This document shows positions 22,197-36,039 of a stretch of 64,000 bases of DNA, in pieces. A program made the position numbers and the translations under genes. Location: contig WNNJ02003528.1 of NCBI GenBank assembly GCA_012934845.2, forward strand, positions 1 through 64,000. Reading direction: 5' to 3'. The notes under the pieces are model-generated. The model saw only the letters and a program-made list of their open reading frames with translations, had not been told where the DNA came from and did no database searches. Every line of letters starts with the position of its first letter. Within the stretch, counting starts at the first letter, position 1. The DNA comes from Pomphorhynchus laevis (lineage: Eukaryota > Acanthocephala > Palaeacanthocephala > Echinorhynchida > Pomphorhynchidae).

Positions 22197-23600
22197 CGTA
22201 AGATTTAATTCAGCGAAAGATACATTAAAATGTAAAGATTTTAGTTTTGCATAATCAACAATTGTCATGAAATAAGTTGACATTTTCACCGATTGAGTTG
22301 TATTCTAAATATTCATAGCCATCTTACATTAAGATGGCCATTTAGCGAGCATATTTAACGCAAGTTATCAAATTAGCTATGACTTCGACAGCAATTCACA
22401 AACTTGGTTATATATCTTTTGAAAGAGCGATAGGATATTATATTGTATGGCCTTGATTGTATCTTTAGAAGAACTTAAGTTACGAAAATATTGTGAACAT
22501 AGACATAACCTAATCCGGATTTATAAAGCACATTGTTGAGTTATCATGCAAATATCGACATGTCTAGTTTTAATACTATTGACAGTTTCCTCTTTGTAAC
22601 TTTGCAAAATCACTAAATATTTCAAAATATTTTCAGGGAAATATTAAAAGATAAAATTAGCTTACATTTGTAAATTTATGTATTACACAAAATACGTAGA
22701 CTCAAATAACTGATCTGATTTAAACGACAGCATTGAAATTTTTAAACAAAAATTTCTAAATTTTTAAATGAATTCTATCCCCTATATGTGTATATTTAAT
22801 CTGGTTGTAGGAATGCATCAAATATAAATCATTTAAATTTAAATTGTCAGATAATTTGACTGAACGAACAGCTCTTTTTATAGCATATTTTTTATCTCTC
22901 AAGATTTTTAAACTTGAGAATGTTAAAGAACGTCAATTGTGCTCGGAGTTTGTTTGGGATAAAAGGAATTCTTAACATTACCGACATTGTACATTTTTAA
23001 TGCATATATTTTCCCAAGCCGAGAGTCAATTCAGTGTAAAAATTCAAATCTTTCTTAAATTTGCAAAATAGTAAAACCTACAACGGAATAACTTACAATT
23101 TGAATCTCAAGTTAAAATCATTTAATGAAAATCTATTAAGCCCATTAACTTCTTGAATTTTAGTTACATAATGAAATATAAATATTTTACATAAAAAATA
23201 AGCATAATGATTTGTATGTATAAAATCTAATAAATTAGATTAGGATAGCAAATTTTGTATGTCATTATAACATAATATAATTAAATATAAAAATAAATAT
23301 ATGGTATAATTTAAAAAGTTAGATTTTCAAAAGCAAATCTCAAACATCATGTTTTTAAATGTAAAAATTTAACATTCATATTAATATTTGATATCAAATT
23401 AAATAATACGTATTATTTAATATAATATCAACATATCATATTAAATAATACGTATTATTTAATATAATATCAATATATTATATTATTGAATACTTAAAGT
23501 ATAATATGATTGCTCTTTATCGTATCTAGAGTCTCCTTAAGCGATGAGTCAAACTGTGTGTATTGATAAACTACAGGTATATGCATGAGTTAGTTTATAA
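22197..23600. other. AT-rich sequence upstream of the first visible VPS50 exon
   Basis: N-terminal VPS50 exons are expected upstream of 23620, but I could not identify one. The stretch at 23395-23470 repeats the near-palindrome aataatacgtattattt twice. Confidence 0.3.
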
Positions 23601-23619
23601 TATTTTTTTTAATTTTTAG

Positions 23620-26600
23620 TCAATAAACTTCAAGTCCAAGAGTCTTATAAAAGATATCACACAAGAAAGAAAGGATCTAGCCAGCCAACTACAAGATGTT
23701 ATTATGTTCTGAAAAAATCTATAAATAAATAATACTTTTAGGTTCAAAGTAGTCTCGTTAAGTCGTACACAACTGCATTAAAAAGGCTATCAATTGAAAA
23801 TACCTGTAGAAGTATGCTCGCCAGTGATATTACTGTCTTAAAGGTTATTAACGAAGCTAAACGGTAACATTGTTACCGGTAAATGGACTTGTACGTCTCA
23901 GTATTTTAAGAAATATCAAACAGCTAAAGAACAGCTCTATATCATTAATTGCAGGATGTATTGTGATATACAAAAGGATTATTAATCTTAAAGGATTACT
24001 TAGTAATTTAAACTTAATTACTAATGCTGTAAGTTTATTTTGTTCTACTACTTCTACAAATTAAATGGTAGAGCAATCAAATAGCACATTCAGTTTAATC
24101 ATTGCAATCAAATTCTGATCGTATGGAAACAACATTTACAAAACAATTTGCTTATATAAATTTATATAAGTTGAAATTAAATTTAATCAAGTTGATCGGT
24201 TGAGATCAACTTGATCAATCAATCAACTGCAATCAATCGAGAAAAAAATCAACCGATTGATTGAGGCAATCGATTAAGCTGATTGTGACATGCATCTGAA
24301 GCTAAAAGATGCAAAATGTAAGTTAAATATTTATAACTTTAAATGTTAAAGCAGATTAAAATGATACAATAGATATACATGCAATTGACTTAGACATCAG
24401 TTTTGATTATATCGATAATTTCATATTAAGAGGAAAATAGTAATTTATTGTGAAGTTAGTTATTTTACTCAAATAATAGAAAAGTATTGATAATATTTAA
24501 TAGCTATTTAAATATTATCGAATTATCTAAATAACAATTTATGTCAACTTATCTAAATTATTAATACCAAAAAAATTAACAATAATTTAAACAAATTCAA
24601 TTATTTATATGAATAACATGAATTAAGTAAGTCGACTCTTGTTTTTATTTGTTTTCCCATCCATGACAATGCAAAGGAAGACTTATTAAAAGGCTGATTA
24701 CAGCCGATTTCCTTTGATCGTTGGATAAATGTCGATACACCTACCGATTAGGAAACCGCTCACTTAGAACTATAAATTTCTACAAAAATTTTGTCAGATT
24801 TCACGTTTGTATTCTCGATTCTTCCGAGGTGTTGAACACTCTGGAGGCTTTATAAATGAAATTTGACGGTGGTGTGGTTTATCTACGCTGCGGAAAATTA
24901 AAGCAGGCAAATTTTATTCGTGTTTCGCTTATCAGTCACTGATGAGACCTAACAGGTCAACACTAGTGGTTCTACTCTATTATATTGATTTATTTGATAA
25001 TCCAGCTACATTTACAATAGAACGTTTTAAATTTTACGTTTTTTAAGCATATTAATGTTTTATATATAGTAATGATTTATAATATAATATTAATATAATA
25101 TTATTAATATTATTAATAATATTATTATTAATATTATTATTAATAATAGAATATAATTTATTTAGAGTGGCCTTTGTGGTAAAATAGAACCATTTACAGG
25201 CCCACTATAAAAATTAAAAGACAAGTTTACGTCCGATGAATGTTTGAACTTGTATGTAGAGTTATTGAATTGATTGCGGCTGAAAGTGTTATTTTAGTTC
25301 GTTTGCAAGAAGTATGGCGATCAAGGAAGTTTTGAAGTGTTTAAGCGACGTCGATGATTAAGAGAGTAGGCCCCAAATACGGATTTCATGTTAATCCGAA
25401 TAAATGTAAACTATTAACGAAAGATGGGATTGATTCTAAAAATAATAAAAATATTATTTTTTAATATAATATTTATTCTTAAAATATTTACAATTTTAGG
25501 TTCCCTCAAATGGGCCGTTACACATAATTATTTTATTGTATTGTTCGATGTCCCTGCTTCAGTCGTATTCTTTCTGAAGCACGCAGAATTTGTTTTGATC
25601 AGGGCAACGGCAATCGTCCTACGTATGCTTGTAATGCTATCCGCGTACGATTGCAAATTAGAGTTAGACATTAATGCAGCAACTTTTTTCAGCAGTCCGC
25701 TGGCTGACTTCCCTGCGCCACCAAAAGTTGAGAAGATAAGAGGGATGAATGTACCTCTTTCAATAATGGATACTCTATCCACATACTTCGCTCTCTTCCG
25801 ATTCTCATGAAAAGCGTAAACATTTGAAGGGACTCTCTGAGCATACGATGGAGCAAATACATTAAATATTGAAACGTCCATTAAGGACCGCTCCCATCTA
25901 TTGCCAAAGATTCCTGTGCATGCTATATCCAAACGAGCATTCATATCCCTGCACCTGGTTGCTGATAAGACACCCTCATCCATGACAAGGGCCAGAACGG
26001 GTTCAATGCAGACATTATCACATATGCTTTTTATCGTGGCGGCTAATACATCTCTGATGATGCTATGTCGAACAATTGTTAGACCCCCCCATGTCTGCAT
26101 GAGAGTGAATGTAAAACATTAATGGATTCTCTACAGACACAATGCGAAGCAACATTCACTGGTGTCCATCCAAAACGCATAGCTAATGCATCCCGAAATT
26201 CGACCGGACTGAGATGGTATCCCTTGGAATCAAGCGGACGCATTGTTAACCAGGAAGACGCCCACTTCTCTGAGGCATATCTCTGTGCACACTTTTGAAC
26301 CGATTCCATTTTCAGCTCAAATGTGGCCCGTTTGTTTTCCCCGTACTTTCTCACTTCGCTACGGATTTCCCTTAACATCATTGATTGGGCCTCCTTAACC
26401 TTGTTAATATCAGCATAACAACCCAACGCTGCGCTAACCCTACAGGATCGCTCGTATCGAATCCCAATATATTTTCCAATTATATCTAAGCCAAGACCCC
26501 CTTCCCCATACGGAAGAGAAATGGTTTCGCGTAGTTCCGGCGGTATATACTATAATCCCGTAAGCGCCGGTAAGAACTTATTTACAAATATGTACTCCAA

Positions 26601-29600
26601 AGGTTGAAACCAACCATCCTCACATTTACAAGTCCTCACGAGATGTGTCCAACTATGCTGGAATGCGAATGTATAGGTCGAAAGGGCACACTGTGGATCA
26701 AATAACGCGATTCCCACCAATCTTTCCAACATCACACTCCGCTTACTAGCTCGTGAAATAACTCGCTCTCGCACATAATCGACAGACCCAATAAACGAGC
26801 CTAAAAGTTCAATCCCATCCTCACAAAACTGAATGTTAACATTACTAAATTTTTCCAGATCTCTAGAATCAATTCCATCTTTCGTTAATAATTTACATTT
26901 ATTCGGATTCACATGAAATCCGTATTTGGGGCCTACTCTCTTAATTATTTCAAAGAAATGAAACACATCGTCAAGACTCCCGACAAATGACACGTCATCT
27001 GCATACCATCGTTGAAAGGCATTGGGCAATAACATTTGCAATTCTCGTATCAACGGTATTGATGCAGCCGCAAATGTAATCACTGATATTAGGTCGCCCT
27101 GAGTGAAGCCTTCACGGGAGGACTTTAGTTCATCCCCTATAGATAAGACCGGATGTTCACAGTACGTGTTATACAATGTCTTCGAAAGTGCTGGGTAAAT
27201 GTTAATCATACTGGCTAGGGCGTTCTTGCGATTTATTCTATTGAACGCATTGCTAGCATCAATCATCAATATGCATGCCGAATATGACAGGTGAAAGGCT
27301 TCCCGAAGGCTGTGAACAGCATACTCAATACCACTGCGTTGTCCTGCACATAGTTGTACATTCGATGAAACTGACTGGGCATATTTCGTTATCAATCTTA
27401 AAATTGATTTGCTAATAATTCGTCTAAACACCTCACCTATCCCAATCGGTCTAACGCCGGGTGATTTATCGAGAGCAATGAGACGAGAAATGCGAAACGC
27501 CTTTAGATTTGACGGATGTAAGTTCTACCCTGCAACGTTTCTGGCTAGATAAGCCAGTGCATCGGCGAGGTCTCGTGAATCTCTGCCGAATAATGTAAGC
27601 ATCTTTCTCCAAGATAGAGCATCGACTCCCGAAGGACCAGCCGCCCCCGTAGTACGCTTAGCCTCCTTAATAATACAGTCAGCGTCAATCGCTTCGAAAA
27701 TTACAGGATGGAAAGTACTATCAGTCATGTATGGATTCCTTACGATAGCGTCATCTACTAGACCAGCTGAAGCTGGATGTTTCTCATTTAATAAATCTCG
27801 TACGCTAACATTTTCAATATTATCGTCTAAGCACAAAACCTTTGAGGAGATGAAGTCCGGATCGAGCATTCTCATCGCTCTGGATGTTTTACTAATTGAC
27901 ATCTGTTTGATAAAAGCTAATTTCCAGGACTTATTTTCTCCGTAACGGATAAGTTTTACACTACGCTGAAGCGATCGTGCCTCTTCAAGTAGTTCTTTTA
28001 GATTCCCTAGAGACCATAGCCGAAGTCTTCTAGCCATTATTTTCCTAATAAGTGCAATCTTTCTAGTTGGCAAACGCTGAAGAACACACTGTGATAGAAC
28101 CGAAACTGACATCAAAGCTGATCCCGCGACATCTTCCGGAGTATCAACTTTATTAAACAAGTTAGTCAACTCCCTTAGAAATATTCTACTCTCATTACAC
28201 TGCGGCAAACTGAAGAGATTGGGTTTCCACTTACTCACCTCCTGAAATAAAATTTCTAACTCAGTAGCACCTTCAGACCACATATTTGTTAGATTACTCA
28301 TTTGCTGCCCACTTCCCTCCACGGGAGGTTGATATATATGCTTGTTTTCCGTGATCTGAATTGTGGACTCTGTTGTCATATTAATAATATTATTATAATA
28401 TTATTAATATTTTTAATATTAATATTAATAGTAATATTAATATAATATTAGTATATAATATTAATATATAATATTAATATTAATATTATTTAATAATTCA
28501 TGTTCAATAAATTAAGGTTTTATATTTTATTTTTAAAATGAATTGCAAAGTTAAATTTTTAATTTACAACCTAGATTCAATCAGTGAATGATTTAAACCA
28601 ATGCAAGGTGAGTAATATAATTTACGTTGTAGTATAATGCGAAGAAACAGTTTAGACTGAAGATGTAAATCAATACAAAATGATATGTATGTCTAGCATT
28701 AATACTTTATCTGGAGAAGTAGAGGTCAAGGCCATAAAGTGAGTTTATTGTTTATAAATGAAGTTCTCCTTCATATATCAAAACAACAATTATAATTGCA
28801 ATTAATTGTAATTATCATAATTTAAATTAATAAATTCAAATTGTGAATCATTAACTGAATGATTTACTGGACAATTTCACAGTAAGCAATTCGAAAAATC
28901 TGTTTTTTTGCCAATAATATTATTCTTTATTAAATAATAAAATATCGAAAAAATTTTGATACAAATCTATTGATCTTAATTATAGTTAAATTATAAACAT
29001 TCACTTATTATTTTAATTTTAAGAATTTAATTAGTTTGTAATTAGTAAATAAATTAAAATAAATTTAAATCAACTGAAATTTGTAAAAATACGATTAACT
29101 ATAATTAATTTTATTTTTTGAGATCAGTTTAGTGAATTTATTGCTCAATTAGAAATATCAAAAAAATATATATTATCATGAAATAATGAAAACATTAAGT
29201 ATTATATATAAATTAATAATTATAATTAATTATAAATCATCAATTATAAATTACTTAAGTGTATTAAAAGACAAGATGAATGCAAAGCTTGAAATGGTAG
29301 ACCGCGAACTGCTTGACGATCTCAATGACAACATGAATAATTTGGATGAGGCTAAGAGAATTGTAAACAATTTAATGAAAATTGGTCGATGCACCCGTAA
29401 ATCCATGGTTGATATATTTACACACTTTTTCAATTATAACATTGAACAAATAATTCTAACATCAGAGGTACATTATAAATTATTTTCCATTTATTGATAT
29501 TTAAATGACTAGATATCGAGTAAAGATTGTGTTCAGCGTATAGAAAATCAGCTGACAATGTATAATAGCTACAAAAATAACTTACTATGCTGCCAATTAA

Positions 29601-32600
29601 TGAATCCAATCGAAATTGAAACACTTAAAGTCACTTTTGCGGAGCATTGCTATAGTTTAATTTTGCAGAAATTTCGACTTTGTAGATACACGTCTGCAAC
29701 CGAATTTCTATCAGCCGTTCGTAGTTTCACTAAGTACGCGGTTATTTAGTATTCTAATAATCAATTCTTTTTTAGACTAAGAACATTATTTTTGGAATTT
29801 TGCGATGGGAAAGGGTACTTTGAGAATCCTAAAGACATTTCTCCGTTAAATATTTTAAAGGATTACCACTTGTAAGGATATTGCTTTTGAGAGACGACAA
29901 AAGCAAGCTTGTAGTAAATTTCCTTCTGGATTTTAGAAATGCCCTTCAAGAATTGAGAACATTTATCTGTAATGAACAGTGGATTCAATGTCCGGCATTT
30001 AGCACATTCAATGTGCATTCTCTATCGGTATATACAAAAATTATAAATTCACGAAATTGTATTATAAATTGTTTTATATATTCAATATTTCTTATTTTCA
30101 ATCTTTAAATGCTTTTCATAAAAAAGTATTTTATTTTTTATACTGAATTCTGATAATTAAATCTTAATTTTAATTTAAATCTTTAATCAATTTTCGTAAA
30201 TTCCGGATTGAATTTATTTGCTTTGACAACGAAATTAAATACAATTTCTTCTCTTATCATGCCATTTTTGTTTTTAATTTGGCCAATTATTAATTAAATT
30301 ATTATTTTTTTGTTTGACCAATTTAACAATTGTTCAAATTATTATTTATGAATTAAAGTTTAATTGTAATTTATGGAATATGTGGTACAATTTAATTACA
30401 AACAAATAATATATGCATATCGTGTATTATCTGTTTTGTGTTATTCCACAGTAAAGCATATCTTTTTAATTTTGGCATCGATAATGTCGAAACGATTAGA
30501 AATTTTAATTATGTCATATATACTAAAGTATTCGTAATATAACATATAAATTAAAAAATTATATATAATATTAATTATAATATTATAATTAATATATCAT
30601 TTACTTTTATTTTAAAATAAGAAAATAATGTAAATTAATTAATTAAACGTATATATGAAAAATATTAAACAATTATATATTATTTATAAAATAATATAAT
30701 TTATTTCCCATAAATTAACATTTACAAAATTCGAATAAATCGATGACTTAAATATCTTCAATTCAATTTTAATACTTTTTCACTTCGAAGAATATATTGA
30801 TTATTAATAATAATTAATTATTTAAAATTAATAATCAACTGAAACTTTATATCCATAATTAAAGGTTTCTATTTCCCTAAAATAAATAAGTTTGGTCTAA
30901 GCCTTTATATTACTTAATATAAAAAATATTTCCGATAATATATTGTATTATATTGTAATATGATAATATATTATATTATCATATTATAATATATTATATT
31001 ATAATATTATATTATTATAAATATATTATCTTTATAATTAAAATATTTCAAATATTTAATTTACTAAATCAAGTATTTCTATTTCAATTTTTTAGATTTT
31101 TATAGTTAAAATTAAAAATTAATGTGAATTTTTTAACGTTATACTTTTTTATACTTTTTAATAAAATATGCAAATTTTAACAAAAATTTTATCTTAAAAT
31201 CAATTTTAAATAGAATTTTAATATTGTGAATATTAGTTTTAATTTGACTATCAACTTATCGTCTACACGAAAATAAAACTATTTTGGATTCAGGAATTTT
31301 CATTTATGTCAACACGACAATCGGAATCGAAAGTAAGTTTATTAATATTATTAATATTATTTATTAATTAAGGCTTAATGAGTGATCTATTTTTCAATTT
31401 TATCTAAATTAAATCACACATGCGTATTGCCCAATAAGGCTTAAAACTAAATCATTTATCTGGTCAACAAAAACAGTTCGCATAAAAGACACCGAAGAAT
31501 TGTAGTGTACCGAACTCCCTCATTTAATGAGGGAGTTCGGTACAGTTGTCTGAATTCGTTAATTCAGACAACTCAATCACGAATTGCATTAACCCAACAC
31601 CCAAAGAATTATTCTAAGATTTTGACTCAAAGTCAAAATAAAAATCAAAGATTTTGCCCATGTTTGTTTTAGTAGCTCTACATAGGTTTATTCCTTTCGA
31701 ATACAAGGTTCCTGTCTCCCTTGATCAACAGAGTATCCTTGATGACTCTCATTTTTATAAACTGTCTAATAAAGTGTACTTTTTAAGATGTTTCTAAATG
31801 CTTCATTTTTAATTTAAGTTGAACAAATCAAAAACTTGAGTAAATGCTTAAAAAAGAGCAAACAAATGAAGATTTATTAAAGATCTAAGGATATAGATTC
31901 ACTTTGGACCTCGGATTTTAAAAAAGTTACGATACAATTTACCAAGATCGTTTTTTGACTTTATCGATATTTTGCATTTAGAACAAACTATCATATAATA
32001 TATAATTCAACTAAATATTTAATTTTTAAACTTTAATAATAATTAGCGTATCAAATGCAACGAAAAAAGATAAAATACAGAATAATAGCTAAAAACATTT
32101 TTAATTTTCTTTCAACTGGTTTTCTTTTTATAGTTTTCACAAAACTGTAACGAAAGTTTCAATTAACTGAAATAAAATACAAATTTTGCCTATAGGAATT
32201 CTATTTCTAAAATTAGATTAGAATCATATTATATATAATATGTAATATATAATATTATAATCATATTATATACTGGATGTTAATAATGCCTTAATAATTA
32301 AGAATAAATATTAAGTATAATTATAAAATTTAATTCTTAATTTATTTATAATTATTAATTATTAATAAATGTAATTTGTGCTGGTAACTCAAATGATCAT
32401 AATTTTATGATAAAAATTTGTCGCATTTGTTAACTTCATTTTTTGTTCGTAATTAGATTTTTTGTTTTAAGTTTTTTTTTTGTATAAAAATATTATAGTA
32501 TTTATCTTCAATGTATTACTATTTTATTGCAAATGCAAAAAAAAACATTTTTGAACATTTTAAAACATTTTCAAATTGTTTAGGACAATTTACTAAAGTT

Positions 32601-33560
32601 AGTGAAAGATGAAAAATTAAAGCAGTTGATTTTAATAAATGATATAAAACCGACTACTACGAATTCATCCCTCTTTATTATACGATCAATAGGTAAATTG
32701 TATATTTTGATTTGAATTCTTATTACAAATTGAACGGCTTGCTTATTATGTAATTAAAATCTATAGGCTCCACCACAAAGCCAAATATATTTGGCGTTAC
32801 TTTTACAAAAGTAACACGATAATATAATATGAATATTTTGAAGGATTGTTAAATATTATGTTAGATAACGTTTAAAAAATTCAAAATATCAATTGATCAT
32901 AATAATTTTAATTCAAATGAATTATGCATTTAATAGAAATTTGAAGAATAAATTAATTTGCGATTGTAAGTTAAATGAATTGTGGTGTCACGACTTTTGT
33001 TATTAACAAGCCAATTGAATCAGATTCATTTATAGCAATTTGTCTTTAAAAAATCGATTTGTTTGCTATATTTAAAATGTATATTTATACCAATGCGATA
33101 GGCAAGATTGAAATATACCATCTTCTTCATCATGACTTCACATGTTGTTTTTAACATTTCAGTCAGCTAAAAAACATATTGTCTTAACAAATGCCTTTTC
33201 GTATTACAGGGAAATCACTTAATATGACAATCTTCAATTCTTCATCATATGCGTTTATTTCAACATTTATCAAAGATCTGATCGAATTGTATTGTCACTT
33301 GATTTACAAATTATTTGTTGACAAAGTAACAGTTTATTTCAAAATATAGGAGTATTTAAGCCTTTTATGTTTAGTTTTGTCCTTATACCTACAGTGTCAA
33401 TAATAAATTCAGCGACGGTGTAAGTTATTTACCGCTGGTTTTTTTAATAGATCATTTTCAACAAAACCCAGATGATAGAGGTTAATCAGTCATTCAAGCA
33501 TCGACTTCAATCAGACAGTGCCTTTAGTTTGCAATCACGTTCCATAGCTCTGGATTCAAT
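23620..33560 (+). CDS. VPS50: VPS50 (syndetin), EARP complex subunit, eleven contiguous exons
   Basis: Eleven exons join in phase with no stop: 23620-23697, 23742-23863, 23902-24002, 29271-29467, 29513-29733, 29776-29871, 29937-30027, 31294-31332, 32584-32692, 33210-33325 and 33451-33560, about 426 residues. Family matches are strongest at LQELRTFICNEQWIQCPAFS followed in the next exon by EFSFM (usual form ELR.FL.NE.WE.CPV...F then EFKFM). Others are KPTTTNSSLFIIRSIG (usual ..TNTTLNVIR.VG) and LEMVDRELLDDL in the coiled region. VPS50 is the subunit that distinguishes the EARP complex, which recycles endosomal cargo to the plasma membrane, from GARP. Most introns are 38-65 bases, but the third spans 24003-29270 and holds a retroelement. 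N-terminal exons were not found. A further exon probably begins at 33676 (NATEILYVNKS). Confidence 0.85.
24935..24970 (+). other. Hammerhead-like fossil in a VPS50 intron
   Basis: cactgatgagaccta, then acaggtcaacac: the CTGATGA box is followed by a perfect stem gacct/aggtc, but the GAAA box that should come next reads AACA. It is probably a decayed member of the ribozyme-bearing repeats, and a chance match cannot be excluded. The rest of the intron around it (24003-25340) is AT-rich without a gene. Confidence 0.3.
25355..28379 (-). mobile_element. RT + restriction-like endonuclease retroelement in a VPS50 intron
   Basis: A single long frame runs from ATG at 28379 to about 26085. It is broken only by two TAG codons (27525-27527 and 26550-26552), then continues in another frame to 25528. 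A 7-G run at the frame change would need one G fewer to restore it. The RT motifs are complete: RPIGIGEVFRR, LMIDASNAFNRI (motif A), SREGFTQGD (motif B) and YADDVSF (motif C). The C-terminal part has ARLDI, LMDVSIFNVF and RAKYVDRV, a PD-(D/E)XK-like arrangement. No second protein is seen. A fragment of about 80 bases of the same RT (25355-25437) lies in the opposite orientation just beyond the 3' end. AT-dinucleotide tracts flank both ends (25080-25150 and 28380-28490). Confidence 0.85.
28380..29270. other. Intron remainder 3' of the RT element
   Basis: AT tract followed by AT-rich sequence. No exon or repeat that I can support. Confidence 0.35.
30028..31293. other. VPS50 intron
   Basis: Very AT-rich, with long TA-type tracts around 30540-30600 and 30940-31020. 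Nothing coding is visible. Confidence 0.5.
31506..31573. repeat. Two abutting perfect hairpins in a VPS50 intron
   Basis: First: 17-base arms (tgtaccgaactccctca and complement) around loop tttaa, 31506-31544. Second: 13-base arms (agttgtctgaatt and complement) around loop cgtt, 31544-31573, sharing one base with the first. Neither is part of a gene. The intron (31333-32583) is otherwise AT-rich. Confidence 0.95.
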
Positions 33561-33675
33561 GTAATTATCGTATTTAACTTATGTTATAACAACCAAGCTA
33601 TAATATAATTTTTTATTATTTTTAATTTATACTTACCTATATTTACATTAATGACATCCTTAACACATTTAATAG

Positions 33676-33740
33676 AAACGCTACTGAAATATTGTATGTC
33701 AATAAATCGGTTCACATGCTAAATATTTCGCAGATAAATT
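33676..33740 (+). CDS. VPS50: Probable further VPS50 exon
   Basis: After acceptor ttaatag the phase left by the exon ending at 33560 gives INATEILYVNKSVHMLNIS. The ATE-L pattern fits the family's ATESL stretch that follows the preceding exon's LQSRSIALDS. No convincing donor is visible before the frame closes, so the 3' limit is uncertain. Confidence 0.4.
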
Positions 33741-34309
33741 TTAAAATATAACTATCTTTATCTTAAAAAATCATTCTTATAACCCTGCATTTTTATAAAG
33801 CATTTCATAAATAATATACGATACATCAGAGCACTGGTTAGATGTCATTAAAAGGAACTAGCATGCCATCAAGTTTCGGCCCATATGCCTGAATTGTTGG
33901 GTCAATCTTCGACCCAACATAGCAGCGAAATCAAATACATACCCATGATGTATTTCAACTAATATAACTTGATTATTTAAAAAAATATCCTATACAATGT
34001 TAATATAAATTTACCTTTCGGTATTAGGCTAAAAATAGTAATTGCAATTTTATATAGATTCAAGTATACAAGAAGGAGGGAAATATAAAGTATTTTGTAT
34101 ATAATTTTTAATAGCCAATTTTTATTTAATTTTCTTATATACAATTTATATTGTACTAATATAAATTAATTTGTTTTTAATTTATAATAAATAATTTATT
34201 ATTTATTAATATATATACTATTTAATATAATATAGATGATTTTTATGTATAAAAAGTCACATGATTTTTATATATGGTATGTCTAAAAATAATAATTAAT
34301 CTCCGTTCG

Positions 34310-35690
34310 ACTAAATAAGTTCATTACAACGATAGATTTTATGCTCTCTGTACGAGAAATTAAAGCAAATGATTTGCATTAGTTCTGGAAAAGAAAGTGA
34401 TAGGCTGTCCTTATTGCGAAAGAACCTTCCGATTGTATTTTGGGAAGCACGCATTACAACTGAGAGTGGTTTCGAATCATCCAAAACGTTAAGGACAGTT
34501 TCGACAATGCCATGTATCATGATCTTGAAAGCAGATATTGAATTTGGATTTAAACAAGCTCTGTAGCACTTAGAAGCGGTTAAATGTTTTGGAAAATTTT
34601 TAAATTTCTCGTGAATTGGGTGAACATTCCAGGGATTTTCTTAACAGATACCAAGTAATGTGATGGTTGCAATGCCGTTATTTATCGTGTTCATGCGGGA
34701 TCTGGGCCAATACTACCATTCGATTTAAGATATCCTAGGATGATGATAGAAGTAATTCCGTATTTACATTTATATTCATTTAATGTAATCTCGTATTTAT
34801 CGATAACGTCTTTGAAATGCTCGAGATTTGCATCGTGATCGTCTTTGTCAATTCCACAAATAACGAAATCGTCTAGATATGCATACGTTCCTTTAACATT
34901 TTCGTCCTTGATCATTTTTAACATAATTACATGAAGAAGACATGAAAGATTGATGGAGCATTCGTTAATCCGAATGCTCCATCGGATTAACGATGGAGAA
35001 TTAATCCGAATGCTTCATCGGGGGTATGAAGCATCAAATCGATTCTGCTAAAGTATTTGCATGTTGAAATACGTTAAACTAGAATGTTAATTCTTGGTAA
35101 TGGATATGCGTCTAATTTCGTAACTTGATTTATGGTCATGGAATGATCAATTACAAGTCTCACTTTACCGAATGCACCAGTGACTACAACTTGAGATCTA
35201 CACCAGAATCGACTATTACGGATGATCCCATTATTTAACAATCCCTGAACTTCAACAGCTGTATCTACGAGATTTAATCGCAATAGGTTTCAAGGTAAAT
35301 GATAGTGAATTTCGATATCACTTAGTGGGCTACGTAATAATTATGGTTCGCCAGAGATAGCGTGATCGATTTGAAGTTAAATCGATCACCATGCCAGTCG
35401 ATCACAATGTCAATCGTGATCACGATGAAATTGATCACGATGTCAAAATCGATCACGATGTCAATTTTATTAGTCAAGGAAATACTCTGTGATGATAGAT
35501 TCCTTGTTAGTAGCGGTAATTAAAACTATATAATCACATGAAAATCGAGATAGTCGGTGGGAGTCAACGACATAACTATCGATGAAATTTGTTGTACTGC
35601 CTTTATCTATCAAGGCTTCTAAATCGTGACCATTTACTTTAATATGCATAATAGATTGTTGTAATGGTTTTCGCACTTTTGACAATCAAC
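34310..35690 (-). mobile_element. Ty3/gypsy-type pol remnant
   Basis: On this strand the order is a protease piece (LEALIDKGSTTNFID, 35470-35685, where the active-site D-T/S-G is changed to DKG), then an RT piece (VQGLLNNGIIRNS, then KVRLVIDHSMTINQ, LDAYPLPRI, 35074-35283). Next comes a second RT piece with TYAYLDDFVICG (34691-34924), then a piece resembling the start of RNase H (34311-34520). Frames are interrupted and parts are lost or replaced by short repeats (35340-35460, copies of gatcacgatgtcaa). I see no LTRs. It lies in the presumed VPS50 intron. Confidence 0.8.
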
Positions 35691-36039
35691 ATTGTGTGCT
35701 GGTGATTTCGGTTGTCTGCACTCGAGATCTAGTCATTTCAGTCATGACCCACTGTTTATGTCCATATGTGATTATTGGTAAGAAGGCTTAGCGATAAATT
35801 GAAAGTTTCGCTTGAAGGCTGGGTTCTCTCTTCACCACAACTGATCTGCGCAAAGAACTCATTTCTGCGTTAACTGCACAGATCCATCTATCAATCTCCA
35901 TATTATTCCTACCATCACCAGAGTACTTTAAACTCTTCCACGTTTAGTAGAACCTTATCATCAATTCATATCAGCTATTTTTCTAAAGTTGTACCCATGA
36001 GACAGTTTTGGATTTGCAAACTTCTATGCCGGCCATTTA

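Noticed and set aside
26550-27527. Genome-wide reassignment of TAG as a sense codon
   Set aside because: Only two TAGs in a transposable element support it, and the host exons show no in-frame TAG. Element decay is simpler.
35340-35460. CRISPR-like short spaced repeats (gatcacgatgtcaa)
   Set aside because: Irregular spacing and unit length, in a eukaryotic intron. It is a degenerate simple repeat.
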